A stretch of DNA of 64,000 nt from Nitrobacter sp047149785 (GTDB taxonomy: Bacteria; Pseudomonadota; Alphaproteobacteria; Rhizobiales; Xanthobacteraceae). A model generated the notes under the pieces. It made no database searches, was not told where the DNA came from, and saw only the letters and a program-made list of their open reading frames with translations. Shown here piece by piece: positions 1 to 8,191 of the stretch (position 1 is its first letter; each line of letters starts with the position of its first letter). Location of the stretch: assembly GCF_047149785.1 (NCBI RefSeq), contig NZ_BAAGBE010000001.1, positions 2,790,001-2,854,000 on the forward strand, read 5' to 3'. Both the position numbers and the translations under genes were made by a program.

Positions 1-714
1 GGGTTGCATGAGAGCATCCAGAAGGGCGGCGGAAACAGCGCCCAACGAGTCAGCCCGGTTGCGCCGGAACGCCCGCAACTCTGCGGGTGCAACGATTTCA
101 AGTTCAGAATATTCGCGATTCCCCAGCGCCGCGAAGCGTCGCTGGATTTGCGCAGCCGAGGCGGCGGTCGCGAGCATGATTCCGACGTCGGTGACGTGGC
201 TTTGCGGATCCTCGACGAGCGCGACGGCTCTGGAATGCTCCGACAGCTCGGACACTCCGATGCCGGTTTCTTCCTCGAGTTCGGTCAGGATGCATCGTTC
301 GAGGCTCACCTGCCCGGTCGGCCCGACTGCCGCGTCGTCAACGCCGCCGGACGGCACCAGCTCCCAGCGCCCGGCGTCCATCTCGGAGCGGCCGCTGCGC
401 CGGCCGAATAAGACGCCATCCGGACAAGACAGGATGCCCGTGACGGCGAGCGGCTTGATCTTCAGCGCGGCATGAAGGCTCGGCTCGCGCCGTTGTGCGA
501 GGAAATAGCGGTACTCCGACATCCAGCCGACGATCGTTCTGGCATCACAACAATCGACGCTGAACAATCGCCCGTTGTGGAGATCGTGGGAGCGCAGCTC
601 CTTTTCGCGCTGCCAGATTTCGTCCACGCGTGCCTCGATGTCCGGGCTAACGGTTGGCGCTTTCGCTGCCAGCGTTACTCTCGGCTCCGACTGAAGCAGA
701 TGAACATTCAGCAT
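1..714 (-). CDS. NUDIX-like hydrolase (3' end beyond the window)
   Basis: An open frame starts at ATG 714 and runs off the left edge; 238 codons are visible with no stop. Around residues 118-155 it reads WELVPSGGVD followed by TELEEETGIG, which matches the beta-strand plus REUxEExGU end of a NUDIX box, as in nucleoside-diphosphate-sugar pyrophosphatases. The box is imperfect: the leading Arg is Thr and the spacing of the upstream Glu is altered, so activity is uncertain. The start overlaps the stop of the preceding HAD gene by 7 nt, making it the third gene of a methyltransferase-HAD-NUDIX operon. A role in nucleotide-sugar metabolism is inferred from the context. Confidence 0.65.
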   Translation of the reverse strand, partial: MLNVHLLQSEPRVTLAAKAPTVSPDIEARVDEIWQREKELRSHDLHNGRLFSVDCCDARTIVGWMSEYRYFLAQRREPSLHAALKIKPLAVTGILSCPDGVLFGRRSGRSEMDAGRWELVPSGGVDDAAVGPTGQVSLERCILTELEEETGIGVSELSEHSRAVALVEDPQSHVTDVGIMLATAASAAQIQRRFAALGNREYSELEIVAPAELRAFRRNRADSLGAVSAALLDALMQP

Positions 715-1373
715 GCCGGTAGTCTTCCAAGGAGATCGGTGAGACGTTCGATGAACACGACCTGACCGGGCCACCCGGCGCGATTGTTCGGGGGCGCCAA
801 TGCCCACGTTTTGAGCCCCGCGGCAACTGCCGACATCGCGCCGATGCGGGAATCCTCGACGGCATGCGACAAGGCGGCCGAGCAATGCATCCGCCTCAGT
901 GCCCTGATGTAGGGTTCGGCAGCGGGCTTGCCCGCGCTCACCTCATCGCCGCCGACGACATCGTCGATCCTGTCGGCGAGCCCTCCGGATGCGAGCCATC
1001 GTTGCGCGGACAATTTGGGCGACGACGTAACTATGGCGATCTTCAACCCGCACGCGCGGGCGTGCGCCAGCAATTCATGGGCGCCGGCAGCGGGACGCAC
1101 GCTTTGCTGCGCCTGCGACACCATGGCCGAGTATTTTTGCAGGAGGTCGGCCGGTGTTCCGGGCAGTTTGTGAGCCATCCTCAGCCGTTCGATAATCTCG
1201 CCAAGCGGCGGTCCGTTGAGCCGCTGAAACTCGACCTCGTCGCCGCTCGCGCCGAAGGAGGCGAGAAAGGAATAATAGACGTTTTTCAGCGCCGTCAGGC
1301 TGTCGGCGAGCGTGCCGTCAAGATCCAGAAAGAGGCCGCTGTGGAGCGGGCTGGCGTCAGTTTCCGGCATCAA
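708..1373 (-). CDS. HAD-superfamily hydrolase (phosphoglycolate phosphatase-like)
   Basis: 221 aa. Motif I is DLDGT at residues 17-21 (nucleophile Asp17, acid Asp19). Motif II is the VTSS region near residue 115, followed by a GKP lysine motif and an acidic VEDS motif IV. The long helical cap after motif I is typical of subfamily I phosphatases such as Gph and NagD-like sugar phosphatases. The start overlaps the methyltransferase stop by 4 nt (ATGA) and the stop overlaps the NUDIX start, so the three genes are translationally coupled. The likely role is dephosphorylating a sugar or nucleotide-sugar intermediate; the substrate cannot be read from the sequence. Confidence 0.8.
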   Translation of the reverse strand: MMPETDASPLHSGLFLDLDGTLADSLTALKNVYYSFLASFGASGDEVEFQRLNGPPLGEIIERLRMAHKLPGTPADLLQKYSAMVSQAQQSVRPAAGAHELLAHARACGLKIAIVTSSPKLSAQRWLASGGLADRIDDVVGGDEVSAGKPAAEPYIRALRRMHCSAALSHAVEDSRIGAMSAVAAGLKTWALAPPNNRAGWPGQVVFIERLTDLLGRLPAC

Positions 1374-2191
1374 GGCTTCCGACAGACAAACATCCGGCCT
1401 TGCCCAAAGGCGCCGAATGCGTTCGATGTCTCCGCCGATACCGCTATGTTGAGCAGGGTTGCCGCATGGACCAGCGGATGGTCGTAATCCACGGTGCCCC
1501 CATTGATGGCCGGGACCAGCACATAGAGCATCAGGTCGTGAAGCGAAATGAAATCCTCGATCTCGACCTCAAGGCCGAGCGTTTTGAGGTGCGGCAGGAT
1601 GCGTGTTTCGTCGAAGAACAAGTTGAATGCGGCGGGCGTGCGCGCGGGCAGGTCCAGCAGGGTGCGGCAATGATTTTGCCGATCATAGGTCGCCATCGAA
1701 TTCTCGATCATGATCAGATGCCCGCCCTCCCGCACCCTTGCGGCAAGGCCGGTGATGGCACGCATCTGCAATTCGACGGATTCGATGTTGATCAGGCAGC
1801 GATCGGTAAAAACGACATCGTATTGCGCCAGCAATCCCGACGCCGCCGAAAGCTCGAGCGCGTTGCCGATCCGGAAGCTGGACCTGTCCTGGAAGCCGTT
1901 GGCCGCGGCTGCTTCACGCGCGGCGTCGATCATTTCCGCGGTATAGTCGATGCCGTCGAGTTGCATGCGCGGGAATTTTGCGGCAAGGCCGAAGCAGTTC
2001 AAGCCATTGCCGCAACCGACTTCGAGAACGTGTGCCGACGCATCGCCGAGCCCGATCGCGGACATCCGGCGCGCCAATGCGTCGATCTCGAGCATCTTCG
2101 CGGTTCCGGTTCTGGTGGTGGCGCCGAGCGCGGTGCCGAATTTCGATGCCCAGTCCCGCCAATGAGCCTTGACCTGCTCGGGATCCATCAT
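1370..2191 (-). CDS. class I SAM-dependent methyltransferase
   Basis: 273 aa. The SAM-binding motif I VLEVGCGNG lies at residues 55-63, followed by an acidic motif II (GIDYT) and the VVFTDR strand, the order of a Rossmann-fold methyltransferase. The C-terminal third (residues 180-273) is an extra region with no recognised motif, presumably for substrate. It is the first gene of the minus-strand operon and is divergent from the pseudaminate-type methylase; the 181-bp gap between them should hold both promoters. The substrate is unknown; a sugar or cell-surface glycan is plausible from the neighbours. Confidence 0.75.
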   Translation of the reverse strand: MMDPEQVKAHWRDWASKFGTALGATTRTGTAKMLEIDALARRMSAIGLGDASAHVLEVGCGNGLNCFGLAAKFPRMQLDGIDYTAEMIDAAREAAAANGFQDRSSFRIGNALELSAASGLLAQYDVVFTDRCLINIESVELQMRAITGLAARVREGGHLIMIENSMATYDRQNHCRTLLDLPARTPAAFNLFFDETRILPHLKTLGLEVEIEDFISLHDLMLYVLVPAINGGTVDYDHPLVHAATLLNIAVSAETSNAFGAFGQGRMFVCRKP

Positions 2192-2372
2192 AGCCCTTCC
2201 ATCTGCCTCTTCCGCGGCTCGCCTGACATTGCCGGGGTTTACTCTCCTGTGCGCCCGGAGCCAATGAACGGAGCGGTGGCCTTCCGCAGGTTCGTGACGA
2301 GAGCATGTACAATGACCCGCTGCTCGTTTTAGTTGTAGTAATGACGTGAAACTTCAAGGGGAACCAGCACAT

Positions 2373-2993
2373 ATGACCCAGATCACAGCACAGGAGGAAT
2401 TCTGGGCCGGGGAGTTTGGCGACAACTACATCGAGCGGAATCAAAGCCGGAACGTGCTGGCCGCCAAAACCGCGATGTTTGCCCGAATTGTCCGGCGATG
2501 CAGCAACGTGCGGTCGGTTCGGGAGCTTGGCGCCAACATCGGTCTTAATATCCTGGCCCTCAAGACCCTGCTTCCATGCGCAGCGTTCCAGGCCATCGAA
2601 ATAAACAGCCTGGCCTTCGAAAGGCTGGCGACAATACCCGGAATAGCTGCTTCCAATACGACGTTGTTCGAACCGGTCGGGTGGTCGAGCGTCGATCTGG
2701 CGTTTACCGCCGGTGTCCTGATCCACGTCAATCCCGACATGCTGCCGGTGGCCTATGAAAGGCTCCATGAGGCCAGCAATCGTTATGTCCTCGTGGCGGA
2801 ATACTACAATCCCTCCGTGGTCGAGATCAGCTATCGCGGTCACAGCGGGCGTTTGTGGAAGCGGGATTTCGCCGGCGAGATGATGGACAAGTACCCCGAT
2901 CTAAAACTTGTCGATTACGGGTTTATCTATCATCGAGACCCGGCATTCCCTGCTGACGACCTGACGTGGTTCCTGATGGAAAAGCGGGCCTGA
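2373..2993 (+). CDS. pseudaminic acid biosynthesis-associated methylase
   Basis: 206 aa from ATG 2373, which has an AAGGGG-type ribosome site 10 bases upstream; an in-frame GTG at 2346 is the alternative. The N-terminus FWAGEFGDNYIERN (residues 10-23) is the signature of the small methylases found in pseudaminic acid (flagellin or LPS glycan) clusters. ELGANIGLN (51-59) is the SAM-binding loop. It is followed 66 bp later by an SpsF-like cytidylyltransferase in the same direction. The pse core genes (pseB, C, H, I) are not in the window. The name rests on family resemblance; methylation of a nonulosonate-linked compound is inferred. Confidence 0.75.
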   Translation: MTQITAQEEFWAGEFGDNYIERNQSRNVLAAKTAMFARIVRRCSNVRSVRELGANIGLNILALKTLLPCAAFQAIEINSLAFERLATIPGIAASNTTLFEPVGWSSVDLAFTAGVLIHVNPDMLPVAYERLHEASNRYVLVAEYYNPSVVEISYRGHSGRLWKRDFAGEMMDKYPDLKLVDYGFIYHRDPAFPADDLTWFLMEKRA

Positions 2994-3059
2994 AAATGTC
3001 GGGAGGGTGCACTGGCGACGTCGTCGGCTATATGATGAGCGCCGTTCCCGGTTTCCACG

Positions 3060-3785
3060 ATGCCAAATGACGTCGTCATCATCACCCAGGCGCGCATGAC
3101 GAGCACCCGCCTTCCGGGCAAGATCCTGATGCGCGCCGGGGAACGCACACTTCTTGAAACGCATCTCGATCGCCTCGCCGATGTCGGCGTGCCCGTGATT
3201 GTCGCGACGACAACGAATCTCTCCGACGATCCCGTCGTCGAACTCTGCGCCGCACGCGACGTTCCGGTATTTCGTGGCAGCGAGAATGACGTACTGGAAC
3301 GTTACCAGGGAGCGGCGCGGGCACACGAGGCTCGCCACGTGATCCGCGTGACGTCGGACTGCCCGCTCATCTGTCCAGACGTAATTCGCGCCGGCCTCGA
3401 CGTCTATTCGGGCTTGAAGAGCGAGTCCGTTTATCTCTCGAACGTCGAAAAGCGGACCTACCCTCGCGGCATGGATTTCGAGATTTTTTCCCGGCGCTCA
3501 CTCGACGTCGCAGCGGAGAATGCCAGGCTTCCGTCCGAGCGCGAGCATGTCACAGGATATATTCGCACGTCGATGCCGGATATTCGTCACGAGTCCTGCA
3601 CGGATGAAGACGATCTCAGCGACTGGCGCATTACCGTCGACACCGGCGACGACTTCAAGCTCGCCAGGCTTTTGATTGAAGACCATCATGCAGCCGGGAT
3701 GGATTATCCGGGCTTAAAGGCTTTGCTGAAAGCGCATCCGGAACTCAAGAAAATCAACTCTCACATTCAGCAGAAACCGATCTAA
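3060..3785 (+). CDS. SpsF-like cytidylyltransferase / nucleotide-sugar transferase
   Basis: 241 aa. The N-terminus IITQARMTSTRLPGK (residues 7-21) is the nucleotide-binding signature of the SpsF/CMP-KDO-synthetase-like family. VTSDCPL near residue 98 supplies the metal-binding Asp, and a conserved DTGDDF block lies near 195. Family members activate acidic sugars as CMP-sugars in spore-coat, capsule and flagellar glycan pathways. It follows the pseudaminate-associated methylase in the same direction, suggesting a shared glycan pathway. Which sugar it activates cannot be told from sequence. Confidence 0.75.
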   Translation: MPNDVVIITQARMTSTRLPGKILMRAGERTLLETHLDRLADVGVPVIVATTTNLSDDPVVELCAARDVPVFRGSENDVLERYQGAARAHEARHVIRVTSDCPLICPDVIRAGLDVYSGLKSESVYLSNVEKRTYPRGMDFEIFSRRSLDVAAENARLPSEREHVTGYIRTSMPDIRHESCTDEDDLSDWRITVDTGDDFKLARLLIEDHHAAGMDYPGLKALLKAHPELKKINSHIQQKPI

Positions 3786-3893
3786 GAAACTGGAAAGACC
3801 CAACGGACATCACTGGAGGATGCGCGCACCTTGAGTCTCAAGATCAAAAAATGCCGGCCACGGCGCGGCTTATTCTCCTTGAGTCCACTCCGT

Positions 3894-4119
3894 CTAATAT
3901 TCGCTCGGCAACAGAATGACGTTGTCGATAAACCATAGCGTAACACCAGGCGCCTGAAAGTCGGTAAAGATCATCTCCAGCCGATACAGACTGCCGCCGT
4001 TCCCGTCTTCGCATGTCGGCATGACCCGACTTTGCTCTACGGCCAGCTTCCACACCTGAAACGGCTGGCCGCGCACAGATGCATTAATTGTTCAAGTCTG
4101 TAAGAATATTGATGGTCAT
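3894..4119 (-). pseudogene. remnant of a secreted carbohydrate-binding-like protein
   Basis: An ATG at 4119 with a good ribosome site (GAGAGG) opens a frame that stops after 11 codons. A second frame then gives about 60 residues ending at 3894, with the pattern LYRLEMIFTDF...VTLWFIDNV. That ending resembles the last strands of a jelly-roll carbohydrate-binding domain. The frame change makes this a broken gene or a fusion scar. The identification is weak; the frameshift is what the sequence shows directly. Confidence 0.35.
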
Positions 4120-4138
4120 GTGATCCTCTCTTTGTTGG

Positions 4139-4745
4139 TCAAGAGTTGCATTGGCTGATGCAGCCTTGGCCCTCGCCGAGAGCGGGGTGTGCAAACCGCA
4201 AGAGAGAATCCGCCGGCGTGGAGCGGGCTGGAGCGAAACGACGACACGGCCCAAGGATTATCCTTGTGGTGCGCCGAGGAACGCCGTGATAGGCTTCAAG
4301 GCTGTCCAACTGCCACGCATCGACGACATGGAGCCACTCCGTGGCGAGAAAACGCGGAGTGAAGCTGGTCAGTGACGCCTCGCCCGCCGCCATCTTGAGC
4401 GCCCCGCGAATCTGGTCCTCGGTCGCCGCCCTCGGGTGGTGTCCGAAGGCCAGCGTGAACAGTTCGTGCGCTACGCTTTTGAAGGGCAGCACGGTCACGC
4501 GGGGAACGACGCCACTGTCTTCGCCAGCCAGTGAGGATGCGCAGCTTGCCTTCAGGCGCATTTGGCAAGCGGCAGCGAAAATGTCGTGAGTAATAGCCGC
4601 GCCTGCCGATGCTGGCGCAGGATGTTCGCGGCGCGATGTAGGGCAACGACGGTCTTGCCCGTTCCGGCGGAGCCGGAAATACCAGCAAGACCCGTGCAAC
4701 CAGCGATACGACGCCATTCCTGTACGCTACCGTGTATTTTGCCAC
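4139..4745 (-). pseudogene. fragment of a UvrD/Rep-type helicase
   Basis: Several minus-strand frames together give pieces of one protein. One reads roughly GKTV..LHRAANILRQH, followed by a TTFS-like stretch (around 4700-4600). Another carries PRVTVLPFKSVAHELFTLAF (around 4500-4440) and continues to a WLHVVDAWQLDS segment. These are consistent with the N-terminal ATPase part of a UvrD-family helicase. At least two frameshifts separate them and the C-terminal helicase motifs are absent. It lies in a stretch of decayed mobile-element genes, probably a dead remnant of an earlier island. Confidence 0.55.
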
Positions 4746-4964
4746 GCGACGCTTAAAATCTCTTATAGCTTCAATGGCTTAATTTTACCGAACGGTGGCG
4801 GAGAGAGTGACCGCCTCCGCCTAACTCATGAAGGACCGTAGAGAACCGCTAGCTGGCAAAAAAATATTAAGGCTACCGTGTGATACGACCGTTTTGATCG
4901 CCGAAGCGCGCCGATATAAACCGGTAAGAACCGGCTGCTTGACCGGGGGTCAACACGGGGGCGT

Positions 4965-5722
4965 ATGATGGCGTTAAGTGCGCGGCAGGTTGATATCCTT
5001 AAAGCGCCGGGACGCTATGGCGACGGTCACGGCCTTTGCCTTCAAATCACGCCAAGCGGCGCTAAAAGCCAGACAACAACTTCTTGATGGTATCGATCGA
5101 AGCGCGCCGGTTCGAGCGCGCGAAAGCGGCTTTGGAAGCGTCAAAGGCGGTCACTTTTGAAGAGGCCGCGACGACGTATTTCGATGCCCATCAAGCGAAG
5201 TGGAGGAATGCGAAGCACCGCAACCAGTTTATCTCCACTCTAAAGGAATACGTGTTTCCCAAGCTCCGGAAGCTCGCCGTAGCGGATATCGACATAGGAT
5301 CGGTTCTTTCGGTCCTTGAACCGATCTGGCCTACGAAAACTGAGACTGCCAGTCGTGTGCGCAGTCGAATCGAAGCCGTCCTCGATTGGGCAGCCGTCCG
5401 GAAACTACGGACCGGGGACAACCCGGCGCGCTGGAAAGGCAACCTGCAGCACGTCCTGCCCGCTCGCTCGCGGCTCGCCAAACCGCAGCATCATGCCGCG
5501 CTTCCCTATGCCGAGATACCGGTTTTCATGGCATCGCTTAGAAAGCGGGACGGCGTGGCAGCGCATGCACTCGAGTTTACGATTCTGACCGCGGCACGAA
5601 CTGGAGAAGTGGTCGGCGCTCGCTGGGAAGAGATTGATCTCACCCCTACACTTTTTCCCAAAAATGGAAGCGCTATCTTCCATTCCCTGGAAATCTGCAC
5701 TAGTATCCGTCCATGCTGGTGA
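4965..5722 (+). pseudogene. broken tyrosine integrase
   Basis: The frame from ATG 4965 encodes an N-terminal DUF4102-type integrase start (PGRYGDGHGL...ITPSGAKS) and stops at about 5090. A shifted frame then resumes with a SAM-like core-binding domain (TFEEAATTYFDAHQ) and the first catalytic arginine region (ARTGEVVGARWEEI). The sequence leaves the integrase family near 5645, so the HxxR and Tyr motifs are missing. It therefore has an internal deletion, a frameshift and a 3' truncation, and no recombinase activity is expected. It probably mobilised the debris around it. Confidence 0.75.
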
Positions 5723-6006
5723 TCGGCACGGACATTGTTGAACAATATTGCGCCGAACGGTCCGGTCATCGGGGTATTGATGCGGCGCGCTCTCAATACA
5801 GAGCGTGGCTTGCGATTGCAGGAGTTTCGGATTGGCGGACGCCGCAGGACGTGAAGCGTTCGCACCCCAAGGCGAGCATCCTGAAAGGCGGACGGGTGGT
5901 ATTCAATATCAAGGCCAATGACTTCCGGCTGATAGCCTTGATGCAGTATCGTGATGGCGTGGTGATGATCCGCTTTTTCGGCAGCCATGAAGAATATGAC
6001 AAGTGA
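5713..6006 (+). CDS. higB: HigB-family toxin (mRNA interferase)
   Basis: 97 aa. The block DVKRSHPKASIL followed by GRVVFNIKANDFRL and IRFFGSHEEYDK is typical of the HigB toxin family, RelE-fold ribosome-dependent endoribonucleases that cut mRNA. The toxin comes first and the HigA-like antitoxin second, with a 16-bp gap, which is the usual higBA order. The two appear intact while the genes on both sides are decayed, which suits an addiction module that outlived its mobile element. Confidence 0.85.
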   Translation: MLVIGTDIVEQYCAERSGHRGIDAARSQYRAWLAIAGVSDWRTPQDVKRSHPKASILKGGRVVFNIKANDFRLIALMQYRDGVVMIRFFGSHEEYDK

Positions 6007-6022
6007 ATGCGGAGACGGTGTG

Positions 6023-6397
6023 ATGAAGACAACTTTGATCGTTATCCAGAACCAGGCTGATCATGAGGCGGCCAAGGCCCTTGTCGGCAAGCTGATCCAA
6101 TCGAGCGATGCCGCCGATCGTGCGCGCATGGTGGCGCAATCGCGCCTTATCGAAGCCTATGAACGTACACGCTGGCCACGCAAGGCGCCGCCATTGCCTG
6201 ATTTGCTGAGCTATCTGGTGGAGCACCATGGTTTGACGCGTGCCGATCTTGTGCCGCTTCTGGGCACGGCGAGCCGCGTTAGCGAAGTGATGTCCGGCAA
6301 GCGCGAATTGAGCATGACGATGGTGAAGCGTCTGCGCGAACGTTTCCACATTCCGGCCGACTTGCTGATTTCGGCAAGCGAGAGTGTTGCGGCTTAG
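6023..6397 (+). CDS. higA: HigA-family antitoxin
   Basis: 124 aa from ATG 6023 (GGAG about 10 bases upstream); an in-frame ATG at 5996 would add 9 residues and overlap higB. The C-terminal half is a helix-turn-helix domain (LTRADLVPLLGTASRVSEVMSGKRELS). The N-terminal half (HEAAKALVGKLI) is the toxin-neutralising region common to HigA antitoxins paired with this HigB type. It is expected to bind HigB and repress its own operon; no operator was identified with confidence. Confidence 0.85.
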   Translation: MKTTLIVIQNQADHEAAKALVGKLIQSSDAADRARMVAQSRLIEAYERTRWPRKAPPLPDLLSYLVEHHGLTRADLVPLLGTASRVSEVMSGKRELSMTMVKRLRERFHIPADLLISASESVAA

Positions 6398-6828
6398 GTG
6401 GATACCGTCCTTGCCGCGGCGGGCGAAGATGGCTTCCTTCTCGATCGTGGCAAGGGTGGAGCGGACCGCACGGGCCTGGGCTGTTTCGAGGTTGCGCCGC
6501 AGATCGTCATCCGCAAAGACCCTCGCCAGCGAAACCGAGCGCGGCGCGGAAAACGTCAGGTCGAAAGCAGGAACGCGCTGATCCGCCTTTCCGCCCGCAT
6601 TGGTGATGAGCGATTGCCCGTTCTCGCCGAGCCATTCATAGAGGCGCGCGAACTCCTTCGGCTGGACCGTTGTCGCATCACGCCGGCCGAGATCGCCCGA
6701 CGGCGCATATCAGACGCCGTCGAGCTCCCGCTCGCCAAGGTAATATCGTCACCGAGCACATAATAGGCGCTGGACGCCGCCACATTCCACGCTGCAACCA
6801 CGGCAATGATCTCCAGACTCGAGACCAT
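6398..6828 (-). pseudogene. N-terminal remnant of a MobF (TrwC/TraI-type) relaxase
   Basis: Read on the minus strand, the segment begins with a start resembling MobF relaxases (..SAYYVLGDDI, near 6830-6750). It changes frame, then carries the family signature FDLTFSAPRSVSLARVF followed by EKEAIFARRGKDG (about 6600-6410). It stops being recognisable at higA. The relaxase His-triad region and the helicase domain are missing. This is a fragment of conjugation machinery of a different class from the intact MobQ relaxase at 30 kb, so it records a separate, older mobile element. Confidence 0.6.
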
Positions 6829-7345
6829 CGGGATGCAATCTTTTCAGGTGAGAGAGTTGGATTCTGACTCTCTTAATTGGCGCTTTTCACTCAGAATCCA
6901 AAAATGCGGAACAGCGAAGCGATAAGGAGCTTCTCACAAGGAAGTCGCCACACCTCCTTCATTGACCGATCGGGAGGTGCGATCAAAAAGAGCTATGGAT
7001 TTCCCTGGCCGATCGGTTTTGTTTGCCGGCATCCGCCGAAGACTTGTCTGGCGCCTTGCTACCCCGGTCTCGTCCCGGTTTTAGCCGGGACCTACAAACG
7101 GGAAGAGTTGCATGCGCTTTTCAAGTCTTGTGGCTCCGAGCCGCGGGTGTCTTCGATCGCCCAAGTATGGAGTGTTGTTGATCTGCAAAAAGTCGGCGCC
7201 ACCACGCCGGCGCGGAGCAAGACGATCGACTATTCCCCCCTCAGGAAATAGATAATCTACGGTTCGACTGACAATCCATCTAATGTTAAATCGAGCGAGC
7301 GAACCACCATAACAGGGTGCATGTTCTATATTACGGAGACTTCTA
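6829..7345. other. intergenic stretch without a supported gene
   Basis: About 500 bp. One open frame (6877-7251) has no recognisable domain, no clear ribosome site and an unlikely composition, so it is not called. The end of the stretch (7335-7345) carries the GGAG ribosome site of the next gene. No inverted repeats strong enough to mark an insertion sequence were seen. Confidence 0.4.
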
Positions 7346-8164
7346 GTGAACGAAGTTGCTGGTGCGTCAAACGTTAGAGCGGCCTTTCCCGCCCACCCCG
7401 GGAAGGATGTCATCTTCGATAACGGAACTACCGTTATCTCGCTGAAGAAATCCCGAAGAAAAAGACATGACGCGATCGTCATTACCTTCGACCCCATGAT
7501 GGCACTCGATATTTCTAAGCCGGCGTTTGGAGAAGCATTCTTGAGCGAGGCGGGCTTTGATCTTATAACCGTCCAAAAGCGTCGGGAAAATTGGTACCAA
7601 GATGTTTCGGACAGCGACATCGCCGCCATAACGAACGCGCATAGATTAAACTACGGCCGCGTGTTCACCTATGGGTCAAGTATGGGGGCATATGCGGCAT
7701 TATACTTCGCCAGGTCGTTAAATGCTACTGCGTTGGCTTATTCGCCTCGCGATCCGACCTACTACCGATATGCCGGGGATCTAGCCTTCACAAAACGCTT
7801 CAACATGACGCACAGAAGCTTACGGGAAGTTGGCGACTCCAGCACGCGGCATCTCGTTATTTTCGATCCTTTAAATAATATCGACGGACCTTATTTCAAG
7901 CAAGAGGTGGCTCCAGTCTTTAAAGCAGCGATATTTGGGAAACTCCGGTATACGGCGCATCCATCAATCTATGCGCTCCATGAGGCGCGCCTGATCAAGG
8001 ATATGGCCCTAGAGTTCTTCGGTAACAAATTTCCAAACATGCGAAATATCGCTTTGGCAACTCATACAACTAGAACCTACCTGACGAGCCTCGCCGCAGC
8101 GTGCGACAAACGTCATCCGCACTGGGCATCTTCGATTAGATCGAAGATTCTTCCGTCATCGTAA
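7346..8164 (+). CDS. alpha/beta-hydrolase-like protein in a polysaccharide cluster
   Basis: 272 aa from GTG 7346, with GGAG 7 bases upstream. GSSMGA (residues 110-115) is a nucleophile elbow (GxSxG, Ser112). Possible partners are the Asp in IFDPLNN (about 174) and a His near 205-212. There is no signal peptide, so it is probably cytoplasmic. Proteins of this kind turn up between glycosyltransferase genes, but I do not recognise a named family. It is convergent with the glycosyltransferase operon. Hydrolysis of an ester, for example deacylation, is inference. Confidence 0.55.
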   Translation: MNEVAGASNVRAAFPAHPGKDVIFDNGTTVISLKKSRRKRHDAIVITFDPMMALDISKPAFGEAFLSEAGFDLITVQKRRENWYQDVSDSDIAAITNAHRLNYGRVFTYGSSMGAYAALYFARSLNATALAYSPRDPTYYRYAGDLAFTKRFNMTHRSLREVGDSSTRHLVIFDPLNNIDGPYFKQEVAPVFKAAIFGKLRYTAHPSIYALHEARLIKDMALEFFGNKFPNMRNIALATHTTRTYLTSLAAACDKRHPHWASSIRSKILPSS

Positions 8165-8191
8165 CGGCGCGCTGTCCAACGCTCATTCAGC

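Noticed and set aside
6877..7251. 124-codon open frame in the gap before the alpha/beta-hydrolase-like gene
   Set aside because: No family motif, no ribosome site and no sensible neighbour relation; it looks like chance.
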